From NCBI GenBank assembly GCA_014237465.1, contig JABZFM010000027.1, positions 1 through 53,256 on the forward strand: DNA of 53,256 nucleotides, read 5' to 3'. The notes under the pieces were generated by a model. The model saw nothing but the letters and a program-made list of their open reading frames with translations. It did no database searches and was not told the DNA's origin. This document shows, one piece after another, positions 35,618 to 45,250 of the stretch (position 1 is the first letter of the stretch; every line of letters begins with the position of its first letter). This DNA is from Desulfobacteraceae bacterium (GTDB lineage Bacteria > Desulfobacterota > Desulfobacteria > Desulfobacterales > Desulfosalsimonadaceae). The translations under genes and the position numbers were made by a program.

Positions 35618-35629
35618 TCAAGATTTACT

Positions 35630-35658
35630 TAATTAATGATAAATTATATTATTGTCAA
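35630..35658 (-). promoter_or_regulatory. Promoter of the tRNA-Asn unit
   Basis: On the minus strand TTGACA (35653-35658), 17 bases, TAATTA (35630-35635); the start would fall just before the degenerate tRNA copy. Confidence 0.6.
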
Positions 35659-35698
35659 GGAAAAATTATACGATCATTTCGATTGCCCATTACAATGG

Positions 35699-37561
35699 TC
35701 AAATCCCCAATCGTTCGAGGGTTTCTTCTCTGGGGCATCCTTTTTCATCCCATCCCATTACCTTATAATAGTATACTCTGGCATGATCAAAATCAGCTTT
35801 GCTTATTTTGGCTCCCTTTGACGGGCCTTCAGAAATTGCTTCCCCCATAAATGGCAAAAATTCAGCATCTTTGCCTCCGAACCGCAGGTAAAGCTTGCGC
35901 TGCAGCTGAATGGCCCTTTCACCGATTCCCATCAAATCCTCAAAGCTAAGCTGAAACCCGGTGGCTGCATTAATCATGTCAATAATTTCATCAAAAGAAT
36001 AAATATTGCCGGGACCGAAGATAAACATACACAGGCTCAATGAATCAATGGCCGCATAGTAAGTTTGCGTTGCTTTTACGACATCTATTTTAGCCTCATC
36101 AAGGGCATCCGGCGCCGATGTCACCTCAAGATTAAACGCTTTTAAACTTCCGGGATGAGACGCAATCCAGTCATGCTCCTGCTTCATATGATCATTCGGG
36201 TTGGGACCATGGAGATAGGCAAATCCGATGCCCGGTTTTTTTCTCGGCATATGGGCCGGCATACCGACCCCATTCACAAACCGGGAATATGAGGCAGTTT
36301 GCGGGCCAAGTTTTTTCACCGCCTTAGCGATACCATCTGCCAGAAGGTTTCCCAGATCATTTTTACGAAACGCGATGTTCTCAATAAGCTCAATTACTTT
36401 TTGACCGTCTCCGAAACTGATGGAATATCCTGTTTTTTCTTTATCCAATGCACCGCTTTCAAAGCAGTTCATCAACCAGGCAATCATATTTCCGGTTGAA
36501 ATGGTATCCAGGCCCAGGCGGTTACAGAGCTCACATGCCTCAAGACATGTTTCAAGATCGCCTTCAAGACCGATGTTGGCCCCGAGTATGGCGATACTTT
36601 CATATTCCGCCAGACTGCTGTGACCGGGGTTTATCTTTGAGCTTTTTTTACACGCAACAAAACAGTTTTTACAGGGGGTAATGCGTCCAACGATTTCCGC
36701 TTTTGCTGTTTCATGATGATAATGCTTTAAATCCACTGTGTCTTCCGGACACCCGAAATTAAAGTTACGGGTGGGCAGATTACCGGTTTTCCGGTTCATA
36801 TCAAGCAGCCCATAGGTTCCGAGATGCCTTAAAACCCCGAGAAAAGAACGGGGATTCTTTTTTATGGATTCGGAAAACCCGATCCCGCCTTTGCGATTGA
36901 CGAATTTGACTGTCCCGGAATCCTTAAACATGATTTCCTGGTCTCCGCGAACCACCACCGCCTTGACCAGTTTTGCCCCCAGGACCGCCCCAAGCCCTCC
37001 CCGGCCCGCATAATGTTCCGGTTCAAACATGATATTGGCATACCGGACGCAATTCTCACCAGCCGGTCCGATGGACGCGATACAGTAATCATCTCCCATG
37101 TCTGCCAGCATCTGATTCCGGGCATCCACCCGATCCATTCCCCAAAGGTCACCGGCTTCAACAAATCCCACCCGGTCATTTTTAATGTCCACCACAACCG
37201 GAATATCGGATTTTCCGGTGATTACCAGCGCATCAAAACCCGCGCGTTTGATCGCCGGCCCAAATTCACCGCCGGCCTGGGACAGATAAATTCCTGTGGA
37301 CTCGGGAGCCATTGACAGAATATTCACCCGGGTGGCGCCGCAGACGTGTCCGCCGGCCATGGGTCCGGTGGCGAAAATGATGGGATTTTCCGACCCCAGC
37401 GAATCCACTGTTTCTAACCCGTCAATCATTTCTTCATAAAGGGCGGCCCCCAGCAGGGCGCCGCCCATATATTTCCGGTAAAACTGAGCGTCTTTTTCAA
37501 GAATTTTGAAATTTTTTCGATGCAGATCAACAACCAGTATTTTTCCCTTAAACCCGTACAT
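35699..37561 (-). CDS. Tungsten aldehyde:ferredoxin oxidoreductase (AOR family)
   Basis: 620 residues, full AOR length. AOR oxidises aldehydes to acids with ferredoxin, using a tungsten-bis-pterin cofactor and a 4Fe-4S cluster. Visible are the N-terminal domain (GALLGAALYEE, GPMAGGHVCGATRVN), the pterin-binding HYAGRGGLGAVLGAK, and TPCKNCFVACKKS for the cluster. It is the last gene of a tight set: two bases after the amidotransferase, whose start overlaps the Fe-alcohol dehydrogenase stop. This suggests its substrate is the aldehyde formed by that dehydrogenase, perhaps a gamma-glutamyl aminoaldehyde. Confidence 0.93.
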   Translation of the reverse strand: MYGFKGKILVVDLHRKNFKILEKDAQFYRKYMGGALLGAALYEEMIDGLETVDSLGSENPIIFATGPMAGGHVCGATRVNILSMAPESTGIYLSQAGGEFGPAIKRAGFDALVITGKSDIPVVVDIKNDRVGFVEAGDLWGMDRVDARNQMLADMGDDYCIASIGPAGENCVRYANIMFEPEHYAGRGGLGAVLGAKLVKAVVVRGDQEIMFKDSGTVKFVNRKGGIGFSESIKKNPRSFLGVLRHLGTYGLLDMNRKTGNLPTRNFNFGCPEDTVDLKHYHHETAKAEIVGRITPCKNCFVACKKSSKINPGHSSLAEYESIAILGANIGLEGDLETCLEACELCNRLGLDTISTGNMIAWLMNCFESGALDKEKTGYSISFGDGQKVIELIENIAFRKNDLGNLLADGIAKAVKKLGPQTASYSRFVNGVGMPAHMPRKKPGIGFAYLHGPNPNDHMKQEHDWIASHPGSLKAFNLEVTSAPDALDEAKIDVVKATQTYYAAIDSLSLCMFIFGPGNIYSFDEIIDMINAATGFQLSFEDLMGIGERAIQLQRKLYLRFGGKDAEFLPFMGEAISEGPSKGAKISKADFDHARVYYYKVMGWDEKGCPREETLERLGI

Positions 37562-37563
37562 TA

Positions 37564-38268
37564 TTATATCTCCTGAATAAATTGAATTATCCAGCGTGTG
37601 ACAACAACTTCGTCAGTTTTTTCATTCAATGTCGGGATTGCCTCATCAATGGCCTTTTGCCCGATACGATCCCGCCGGACCCTCATGATATCTTTCTCAA
37701 AAGCAGGCGTAAATTCCGGATGGGCCTGGATACCCAGAAAATTTTTCCCCACCGTATATATGGAACAGGGGCAATGCGAATTTCCGCCCAGCACTTCACC
37801 ATTTTCAGGGATCTCAGCGACCTGGTCCGCATGGCTGACAATCATCCGATAGCTGTCCAGTTCCGGCTGCATCCAGGGCATTTTTTTATGTATCTTCACC
37901 TCTTTAATGCCAATCCCCCAGCCTTGATCTGATTTTTCACATTTTCCCCCTAAGGCCTCGGCAATCATCTGGTGACCAAAACAGATACCGACAAATTTCC
38001 TGCCGTGATCATAGAGCTCACGGACATACTCTTTGAACCGGATAATCCATGGATCCTTATCATATACCGAATACCGCGCCCCGCTGCTGATAAACCCGTC
38101 ATAATGATTTACCGGATCCGGATATTCCCCTCTGGTGACATTAAACACTTCCAAAGACACTTCCGGCGCTACCCGGTCAAACAGGTTTTTAAACAGATCC
38201 GGGATATCACCATGCGCCGGCTGAAGCTCTTTTACCACATGATCACATTGGAGCAGTGCAATCTTCAC
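37564..38268 (-). CDS. Class I glutamine amidotransferase-like hydrolase
   Basis: 234 residues, a stand-alone GMP-synthase-type amidotransferase domain. The nucleophile is the cysteine in VGICFGHQM; the His-Glu pair is in GIQAHPEF. No synthetase partner is encoded next to it, which fits a hydrolase. In gamma-glutamyl amine pathways such a protein (PuuD role) splits the gamma-glutamyl acid to glutamate and free amino acid. It overlaps the upstream alcohol dehydrogenase gene by four bases and is followed two bases later by the aldehyde oxidoreductase. Confidence 0.9.
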   Translation of the reverse strand: MKIALLQCDHVVKELQPAHGDIPDLFKNLFDRVAPEVSLEVFNVTRGEYPDPVNHYDGFISSGARYSVYDKDPWIIRFKEYVRELYDHGRKFVGICFGHQMIAEALGGKCEKSDQGWGIGIKEVKIHKKMPWMQPELDSYRMIVSHADQVAEIPENGEVLGGNSHCPCSIYTVGKNFLGIQAHPEFTPAFEKDIMRVRRDRIGQKAIDEAIPTLNEKTDEVVVTRWIIQFIQEI

Positions 38269-39416
38269 AACGCCGCCTTATAAACGGATAACAGGTCCGC
38301 AAGTTCCACCGGGATCATATTGGCCTGGTGACAGGGGTCCTCCAATGCTTCTTGGGCCAACGATTCAAGGTCTTTTCCCAAAACACTATGATTTAAAAGC
38401 CCCGGCGCAATGCCCAGATTCTCTATAAACTGCCGACACATTTCCGCCAGGCCGCCGGATGGATACCCACGGTCTGAGAACAATGCCTGCACTCTTTTGA
38501 CCCGATTCCGCTGGTCCGTATCCAGGTTTGCATTTTCAATAAATGAAATCGCAGCCGGCATGAGCAGGGCGTTTGCCAAGCCATGATGCATGTTACAACG
38601 GCTGGACAGGGGATGTGCCAGGGAATGGATCATGCCGAGCCCTTTCTGAAATGCCGCAGCTCCCATGGTCGCGGCAATGAGCATGCGTTCCCGCGCATCC
38701 AGATTCCGACCGTCTTCCACTGCTCTGGGCAGCCAGTCAAGAACCAGTTCAAGTCCCTGCAAGGCAATGCCGTCGGCAATCGGGTGAAAACCGGGAGCAA
38801 AATAGGCCTCCAGGCAATGGACAAACGCATCAACGCCGGTAGCGGCCGTAATATGCGGCGGCAAACCAACGGTCAGTTCAGGTTCCAGAACCGCCATATC
38901 CGGCAATAAGTCGGGATGAAAATAAATCGCTTTTTTACCGGTTGTGCTTGAAATAATTACGGCGGATCGTCCCACCTCGCTTCCGGTGCCCGCGGTTGTC
39001 GGGATGGCATATAATGGCGGCATGGGTTCCTTAATCAGCCGGTCCCCGCCTATGGCATCATCATACTGTGCCAGGGGCGGTTCGTTCGCTGCCATTATTT
39101 TAATGGCCTTTGCCGCATCCATGGGACTGCCCCCGCCAAGGGCGATAATACTGTCGCATCGGGTGGCTTTAAAAGCCGCCGTTCCTTTTGTCACATCTTC
39201 TTCAATGGGGTTCGGGTGGGTTTCCGCAAATACGGAAAACGCAACCTGATGTGCATCAAGCAGTGACGTGAGTTTGCCCAGCACCCCGCAGGCCTTTAAT
39301 ATTGCATCCGTAACCACGAAAACCCGCTGGTAATTTTTTACCGTCAGACGATGAACAAACTCCGCAAGCGCCCCCTGCCCGCTCAATATAATGGTCGGGA
39401 AATTATACTGGTTCAT
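38265..39416 (-). CDS. Iron-containing alcohol dehydrogenase
   Basis: 383 residues, group III alcohol dehydrogenase. NAD is bound at GGGSPMDAAKAI; TTAGTGSEVGR follows, and the metal site lies in GMIHSLAHPLSSRCNMHHGL. Members oxidise diverse alcohols. The set ligase - alcohol dehydrogenase - amidotransferase - aldehyde oxidoreductase suggests that it oxidises the hydroxyl of a gamma-glutamylated amino-alcohol. The gene starts 147 bases after the ligase, across a long inverted repeat. Confidence 0.93.
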   Translation of the reverse strand: MNQYNFPTIILSGQGALAEFVHRLTVKNYQRVFVVTDAILKACGVLGKLTSLLDAHQVAFSVFAETHPNPIEEDVTKGTAAFKATRCDSIIALGGGSPMDAAKAIKIMAANEPPLAQYDDAIGGDRLIKEPMPPLYAIPTTAGTGSEVGRSAVIISSTTGKKAIYFHPDLLPDMAVLEPELTVGLPPHITAATGVDAFVHCLEAYFAPGFHPIADGIALQGLELVLDWLPRAVEDGRNLDARERMLIAATMGAAAFQKGLGMIHSLAHPLSSRCNMHHGLANALLMPAAISFIENANLDTDQRNRVKRVQALFSDRGYPSGGLAEMCRQFIENLGIAPGLLNHSVLGKDLESLAQEALEDPCHQANMIPVELADLLSVYKAAL

Positions 39417-39456
39417 TTTTCATTCTCTCAAACAGCAATCGCTGTTTAATATAATA

Positions 39457-39567
39457 ATAATTTCTGAACTAATGCTTCAATTTATTTAAATCATTAACAT
39501 AATGCTGAATACATGAAAATTGTATTTTTGTATGTTTCTGCAATTGAAGCATTAGTTCAGAAATTAT
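39457..39567. repeat. 26-bp perfect inverted repeat around ligase stop
   Basis: Left arm 39457-39482 (ATAATTTCTGAACTAATGCT and six more) and right arm 39542-39567 are exact complements, 59 bases apart. The right arm contains the TAA stop of the glutamine synthetase-like gene. A transcript on the minus strand would fold here between the ligase and alcohol dehydrogenase parts, perhaps tuning their relative expression. Confidence 0.9.
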
Positions 39568-40937
39568 ATGATTTCGAAGTACCTGTTAAGCTGCCAGTTC
39601 GTCACAAACTTTTCATATTCCCGGACTTCCCACTCCCGGGAACTGACAAAGTGATCCACGAATTCATCGCCAAACAGGTCTCTTGCTTCTTTGGACTGAT
39701 TGAAAAGCGCGGTGGCATCCCTCAGGTTTGTAGGAAACTGCAGTTCCTCCGGCAAAGATTCCTGGATTTCATAAGCATTTCCGGCAATCGGATCACCCAG
39801 GGTTAGTTTTTCCTCGATTCCCTTGAGCCCGGCCCCGATGACTGCGGCTGCGGTCAGGTAGGGATTACCGTCCGCCGCACCGACACGGAATTCCATCCTC
39901 TGGGAATTAATGCCCCCCAAAATGGCCCGCAAAGCCGTGGTCCGGTTATCAATGCCCCATGTTGCCGATGTGGGCGCCCAGGCGCCTTTGGTCAATCGGG
40001 TGTAGCTGTTAATCGTCGGAGCGGACATCACCAAAAACGATTTTAAATATTTCACAACGCCCGCGATATAATGACGCATGAGTTCACTCATACAATCCGG
40101 CTGATCCGCATCATGAAAAACAGACGCTCCTGTTTTCAGGTCATACAGGGACAGGTGCATATGACCGCTCTGTCCGGGATAATCCATAGACCATTTGGCC
40201 ATAAAGGTTGCGATCATGTCTCTTTTTTGAAAAAAAGCTTTTGAAATGGTCTTGAACAGGTTGGCTTTATCTGCCGGAATAATCCCGGTGTCATAATGGA
40301 GTGCCGCTTCCCAGACCCCCGGCCCGGTCTCACAATGAAGGCCTTCGATTTCAATATCCAGTTTTCTGAAATATTCAATATACTCATTGAACAACTCGGA
40401 CAGCCATCCACTCCTTAAAATTGAATACCCGAACATCCCCGGGGACAGGGGCGTCAGGTCCTGATAGTTTTTTTCCCGGACACTATGGGGGGTTTCCTTA
40501 AAAACAAAAAACTCATATTCAAATGAATACCTCACCCCAAATCCCATATCCTCGGCCCGCTTTAACACCCGCTGCAGCAGTGACCGGGGACAAATGGGAT
40601 GCAGTTCATCGTTTTGATGCACAAACTCCCCCAGAAAAAACGGGACATCCGCTTCTTCAGGCATTCGTCTTTCCGTGGACAGATCAATTTTAAACAATGC
40701 ATCCGGAAACGCAGTATGCCACCCGGTAAACGTCGCATTGTCATAAAGCTGATCCTCACAGTCCCACCCCAGCACACAATCACAAAACCTGCCGGTGGTC
40801 CTGGCCATGGATTTGAATTTTTTCAGGGAAAAATATTTTCCCCTTAAAACCCCGTCAATGTCTGTTAAGGCAATCTTGACACGATTGACACCCTCTGCTT
40901 CAAGATCTTTCAGCTTTTGTTCGATCATGTGCGGCAT
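39564..40937 (-). CDS. Glutamine synthetase-like gamma-glutamyl-amine ligase
   Basis: 457 residues in the GlnA family, near PuuA/GlnA4-type ligases rather than true glutamine synthetase. Metal and substrate motifs are kept: DGVLRGKY, SFEYEFFVF, CETGPGVWEAAL, GHMHLSLYD, NSYTRLTKGAWAP and RMEFRVGAADGNPYL. ATP-dependent joining of glutamate to an amine is the likely reaction. It starts 15 bases after aspS and precedes the Fe-alcohol dehydrogenase, amidotransferase and AOR genes. Streptomyces GlnA4 acts on ethanolamine in a similar setting; the substrate here is an inference. Confidence 0.88.
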   Translation of the reverse strand: MPHMIEQKLKDLEAEGVNRVKIALTDIDGVLRGKYFSLKKFKSMARTTGRFCDCVLGWDCEDQLYDNATFTGWHTAFPDALFKIDLSTERRMPEEADVPFFLGEFVHQNDELHPICPRSLLQRVLKRAEDMGFGVRYSFEYEFFVFKETPHSVREKNYQDLTPLSPGMFGYSILRSGWLSELFNEYIEYFRKLDIEIEGLHCETGPGVWEAALHYDTGIIPADKANLFKTISKAFFQKRDMIATFMAKWSMDYPGQSGHMHLSLYDLKTGASVFHDADQPDCMSELMRHYIAGVVKYLKSFLVMSAPTINSYTRLTKGAWAPTSATWGIDNRTTALRAILGGINSQRMEFRVGAADGNPYLTAAAVIGAGLKGIEEKLTLGDPIAGNAYEIQESLPEELQFPTNLRDATALFNQSKEARDLFGDEFVDHFVSSREWEVREYEKFVTNWQLNRYFEII

Positions 40938-40952
40938 GTAAATATCGTCTCC

Positions 40953-42734
40953 TTATTCCAGATCAACTTTTATCGCAAGCTCCATCAACTGCTCAGTTGC
41001 TGCTGAAGACGGTGCGTCGGTCAGCAGACAGGCACCTTTCTGTGTTTTCGGAAACGGTATGACTTCCCGGATAGAATCGCCGCCGCAAAGGATCATCATC
41101 AGGCGATCCAGGCCAAAGGCCAACCCGCCATGTGGCGGTGCACCGGAATCTAAAGCGGAAATCAAGAATCCGAATTTTCCCTCATATTCCTCTTTTCCCA
41201 TACCCAGTGCTTTAAGTACCTTGATCTGCAAGTCCTTCTGATGAATACGGATACTGCCGCCGCCGATTTCAGATCCATTCAAGACCATGTCATAGGCCCT
41301 TGAATTCATCGCCAGAGGATCTGTTTCCAAAAGTTCGTAATCGGATTCCTGTGGCGATGTGAACGGGTGATGCAGGGCCTGATAACGTTTTTCCGTTTCA
41401 TCATATTCAAACATCGGAAAATGGGTGACCCAAACAAAATTATATTCATTCGGATCCATCAGACCCAGCTTTGCTCCCAGATAGTTCCTGAGATTACCCA
41501 GGGCGTCATTGGTGATTTTCGGCTGATCGGCCACAAAAAACACCAAATCTCCTGGTTCCATGTTCAAACGATCCGCCATCTGCTGTTTCTCATCATCTGA
41601 AAAAAACTTGGCAATCGGCGACTGCCATTCATTTTCCCGGACCTTGATCCAGGCCAGACCCTTGGCCCGGTACACGCCGACAAAGTCGGTTAAATCATCA
41701 ATCTCTTTTCGGCTGAAATTTTCACATCCTTTGGCATTCAGCGCTTTAACCATACCACCTTTTTTCACCACATTGGCAAACACTTTAAACCCGGAAATGC
41801 CGACAATGTCTGAAATATCCTTTAATTCCAGCCCGAACCGAAGGTCCGGCCGATCCAGTCCGAACCGGTCCATGGCTTCCTTGTAAGTCATTCGCTTAAA
41901 CGGCGTATCCAAATTGATATCAAGGACTTCCTTGAACACCGCCGACACCAGGCCCTCGGCAATATCCATGACATCTTCTTCGCCCACAAAGGACATCTCC
42001 ATATCCACCTGGGTAAATTCCGGCTGACGGTCCGCCCGGAGATCTTCATCCCGGAAACACCGGACAATCTGGTAATAGCGGTCAAAACCGGATATCATCA
42101 AAAGTTGCTTGAAAAGCTGGGGAGACTGGGGAAGCGCGTAAAACATTCCCTGGCTGATCCGGCTGGGCACCAGGTAATCCCTCGCGCCTTCCGGTGTGCT
42201 TTTGGTTAAAATCGGGGTTTCAATATCTAAAAATCCGTTTTTGTTCATATAATTTCGAATCGCTGCCGATGCCTTGTGCCGGGTAATAATATTTTTCTGT
42301 ATTTTGGGCCGCCGCAAATCAATATGACGGTTCTGCAGACGAATACTTTCAGACACATCAATATCATCTTCGATCATGAACGGTGGTGTCTGGGCCCTAT
42401 TCAAAATCTTGAGTTCATCAGCCATAACCTCGATTTCACCGGTCAACAGGTCCGGATTGGTCATTCCTTCCGGTCGTTTTTCCACTTGGCCTTTGACGGC
42501 TAAAACAAACTCGCTCCGGATCTCATGGGCTTTTTCATGAACTGCCCGGTTGTGTTCGGGATTAAACACCACCTGGGTGATGCCGTTACGGTCCCTTAAA
42601 TCAATAAAAATAACACCGCCATGATCCCGACGGCGCTGTACCCATCCCATCAACACCACTTCATTCCCGATATTTTCTGAACCCAGCTCACAGCAATGGT
42701 GAGTTCGTCGCATATCTCCCAATGGTTCTATCAC
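40953..42734 (-). CDS. aspS: Aspartyl-tRNA synthetase
   Basis: 593 residues from a GTG at 42734, chosen because AGGAG lies eight bases upstream and VIEPLGDMRRTHHC matches the usual AspRS start; an ATG at 42797 would add 21 residues not seen in the family. Class II motifs are clear: the OB-fold anticodon domain, FLDIETPILTKSTPEGARD, FRDEDLRADRQPEFTQ and the GLDRLMMILCG end, with the bacterial insertion domain. It follows hisS by 69 bases on the same strand. Confidence 0.96.
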   Translation of the reverse strand: MIEPLGDMRRTHHCCELGSENIGNEVVLMGWVQRRRDHGGVIFIDLRDRNGITQVVFNPEHNRAVHEKAHEIRSEFVLAVKGQVEKRPEGMTNPDLLTGEIEVMADELKILNRAQTPPFMIEDDIDVSESIRLQNRHIDLRRPKIQKNIITRHKASAAIRNYMNKNGFLDIETPILTKSTPEGARDYLVPSRISQGMFYALPQSPQLFKQLLMISGFDRYYQIVRCFRDEDLRADRQPEFTQVDMEMSFVGEEDVMDIAEGLVSAVFKEVLDINLDTPFKRMTYKEAMDRFGLDRPDLRFGLELKDISDIVGISGFKVFANVVKKGGMVKALNAKGCENFSRKEIDDLTDFVGVYRAKGLAWIKVRENEWQSPIAKFFSDDEKQQMADRLNMEPGDLVFFVADQPKITNDALGNLRNYLGAKLGLMDPNEYNFVWVTHFPMFEYDETEKRYQALHHPFTSPQESDYELLETDPLAMNSRAYDMVLNGSEIGGGSIRIHQKDLQIKVLKALGMGKEEYEGKFGFLISALDSGAPPHGGLAFGLDRLMMILCGGDSIREVIPFPKTQKGACLLTDAPSSAATEQLMELAIKVDLE

Positions 42735-42803
42735 TGAACAACTCCTTTCAAGCAACTCAAGGGGCTCACTCAAAAATATGAACTTATTGTTTCGCAAACC
42801 CCG

Positions 42804-44057
42804 CTATGTCAGATGTTTTTTAATATGATTGACCATCCCTTCAATGGGGATGGTTACCTGCTCCTTGGTCTGCATGTTTCTTAAAAGTACCGCACCCTCT
42901 TCAATTTCCTGGGTGCCCACGATCAGGACATTGGCGGCACCGATCCGGTTCGCCCGTTTCATCAACGCCTTTAGACTTTTATCGGAAAAATCAATTTCCG
43001 TCCGGATTCCTTCCTGTCCGAGCGCACAGGACCACTCAAATGTTTTTTCCCGGACTTTCTCACCCAGAGCCGCAATAAAAATATCCGGGGTTAATTCTTT
43101 TTGGGCCAATCCCTGCATCACCAGGGCCACCAGCCGATCCAGACCAATGGCAAAGCCGATGGCCGGCTGCTCCGGGCCGCCGAGCATTTTAACCAGCATG
43201 TCATATCTACCGCCGCCGGCAATGGCATTCTGGGCACCCAGTGCATCCGTCTGAATTTCAAAAGCCGTCCGGGTATAATAATCAAGCCCCCTGACCAGAC
43301 GGGGATTCAGCTCAAATGGAATCCCCTGCGACGCTAAGCCTGACTGAACCGCATTAAAATGCCGAGCGCAATCATCACAAAGATAATCCACCATGGATGG
43401 AGCATCATCGATCACTTCCTGGCAGGATGGGACCTTACAGTCCAGCACCCTTAACGGGTTTTTGTCCTGCCGGCGGACACAGTCACTGCAAAGACTTCCG
43501 GTTTTTGATGCCAGATGTGATGCCAATGCTTCTTTAAATGACGGGCGGCACGCCGGACATCCCAGGGAATTGAGCTGAACGGACAACCCGGTGATTTCCA
43601 GCCGCATAAAAACCGTCCAGAGCATGAAAATCAGCTGGGCGTCAATATACGGCGACTCAATCCCGAAAACCTCGGCATTTATCTGGTAAAACTGGCGATA
43701 CCTTCCTTTTTGAGGTCGTTCCCGCCGGAACATGGGACCGATGGTATATAATTTCTGAATCGGCTCTTTTGCGTAAAGTTTCTGCTGAATGTATGACCGC
43801 ACTACAGAAGCCGTGGCTTCCGGCCGCAGCGTAATCAGCTCCCCTTTGCTGCCCGCAAATGTATACATTTCTTTTTCAACAATATCGGTATGTTCTCCGA
43901 TACTCCGTTGAAATAGTTCCGTTTTTTCAACAATCGGCAGCCGGATTTCCTTGAACCCGAAAGACTGAAAAAGCGCAATGGCCGTGTCTTCAATATGCCT
44001 CCAGGTCTGGGTTTCATCCGGCAGGATATCTTTAAATCCTCTGATTAATTGTATCAT
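42804..44057 (-). CDS. hisS: Histidyl-tRNA synthetase
   Basis: 417 residues from ATG 44057 (MIQLIRGFKDILP, the normal family start; ATG 44075 adds six residues). The class II core has RPEATASVVRSYI and GPMFRRERPQKGRYRQFYQ, and the histidine-specific motifs GLDYYTRTAFE and GGGRYDML are present, with the C-terminal anticodon domain (IEEGAVLLRNM). It opens the minus-strand run hisS - aspS - ligase - dehydrogenase - amidotransferase - AOR and is divergent from panB. Confidence 0.96.
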   Translation of the reverse strand: MIQLIRGFKDILPDETQTWRHIEDTAIALFQSFGFKEIRLPIVEKTELFQRSIGEHTDIVEKEMYTFAGSKGELITLRPEATASVVRSYIQQKLYAKEPIQKLYTIGPMFRRERPQKGRYRQFYQINAEVFGIESPYIDAQLIFMLWTVFMRLEITGLSVQLNSLGCPACRPSFKEALASHLASKTGSLCSDCVRRQDKNPLRVLDCKVPSCQEVIDDAPSMVDYLCDDCARHFNAVQSGLASQGIPFELNPRLVRGLDYYTRTAFEIQTDALGAQNAIAGGGRYDMLVKMLGGPEQPAIGFAIGLDRLVALVMQGLAQKELTPDIFIAALGEKVREKTFEWSCALGQEGIRTEIDFSDKSLKALMKRANRIGAANVLIVGTQEIEEGAVLLRNMQTKEQVTIPIEGMVNHIKKHLT

Positions 44058-44357
44058 ATTAAATCGCTCTTCCATCAGGCGATGCAGTATAATTTTTTAC
44101 GTTTGCATTGCCCGTTAATTTTTTCTATACTATAATAAGTTCAACATGATAGATTGTATGTGTAAATTAAAAGTACAATTTATAATTTATATGTAAAACG
44201 TTTCACTTAGTCAATATTAATGTTCTTTTCAGCAGCATTGATAAAACAGCAAAAAAAGTTTGCTATTACAGATGGTTAAAAGTCAATAAACCCATCTTTT
44301 CAAACTGTTTTTGCCTGGGTTAGCGATTCTGAACTTCAGGTAAAAAGGAGATACCGC

Positions 44358-45146
44358 ATGCCGTCCCATATAACCATTAACACGCTTTACAGCATGAAAC
44401 AAAAAGGGGAAAAAATCACGTCAATCACCGCCTATGATTACCCCTTTGCCAAAATATCTGATGAAGCGGGCATCCACATTATTCTGGTGGGAGACTCAGT
44501 CGGCATGGTCGTTGCCGGAGAGGACAATACCCTGGGGGTCACCATGGACCAGATGATATATCATACGAAAATCGTCTCAAAGGCAGTCAACCATGCCATG
44601 GTTATTGCGGATATGCCCTTTATGTCATACCAGACGTCTGTCGAGCAGGCCATCACCAATGCCGGACGATTTTTAAAAGAATCCAATGCTTCCGCCGTCA
44701 AACTCGAAGGGGGCGCTACGGTGAGCAAAACCATTAAAGCCATTACCGAATGCGGCATACCGGTCCAGGCCCATATCGGTCTTCTCCCCCAGTCGATTCA
44801 CCAGATGGGCGGTTACCGCGTCCAGCGGGATGAAGCACAATTGTTGTCAGATGCCCGAACCGTGGAAGAAGCCGGCGCTTTTTCCGTGGTGATCGAGGGG
44901 ATCCCGGCTGACATCGCTGCTGAAATCACCCAGACAATATCTATCCCGACGATCGGCATTGGCGCAGGTCCGGATTGTGACGGCCAGATTCTCGTCATCC
45001 ATGACCTTCTCGGGATGACGGACAGGCGTATTCCCAAGTTTGTTAAACAGTACACTTCGTTAAGGCAGCAGGCGTCCGATGGAATAAAAGAATATATCGC
45101 GGATGTGCAGAACAAAACATTTCCGCTAAAAGACCACTCCTATTAG
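44358..45146 (+). CDS. panB: Ketopantoate hydroxymethyltransferase
   Basis: 262 residues, full length. PanB adds a hydroxymethyl group from methylene-tetrahydrofolate to 3-methyl-2-oxobutanoate in pantothenate/CoA synthesis. Motifs: [43 protein letters not shown], and IEGIP holding the catalytic glutamate. AAAAAGGAG lies ahead of the ATG. No panC follows. Confidence 0.96.
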   Translation: MPSHITINTLYSMKQKGEKITSITAYDYPFAKISDEAGIHIILVGDSVGMVVAGEDNTLGVTMDQMIYHTKIVSKAVNHAMVIADMPFMSYQTSVEQAITNAGRFLKESNASAVKLEGGATVSKTIKAITECGIPVQAHIGLLPQSIHQMGGYRVQRDEAQLLSDARTVEEAGAFSVVIEGIPADIAAEITQTISIPTIGIGAGPDCDGQILVIHDLLGMTDRRIPKFVKQYTSLRQQASDGIKEYIADVQNKTFPLKDHSY

Positions 45147-45250
45147 CCGAAGAGATGTCATTGATTTTCCATAAATAAATGGACCTGTCATATCGCTGCA
45201 TTTCGAAAAAATTAGTTCAATGACCATCCATTATGATATGATTTTATTTA

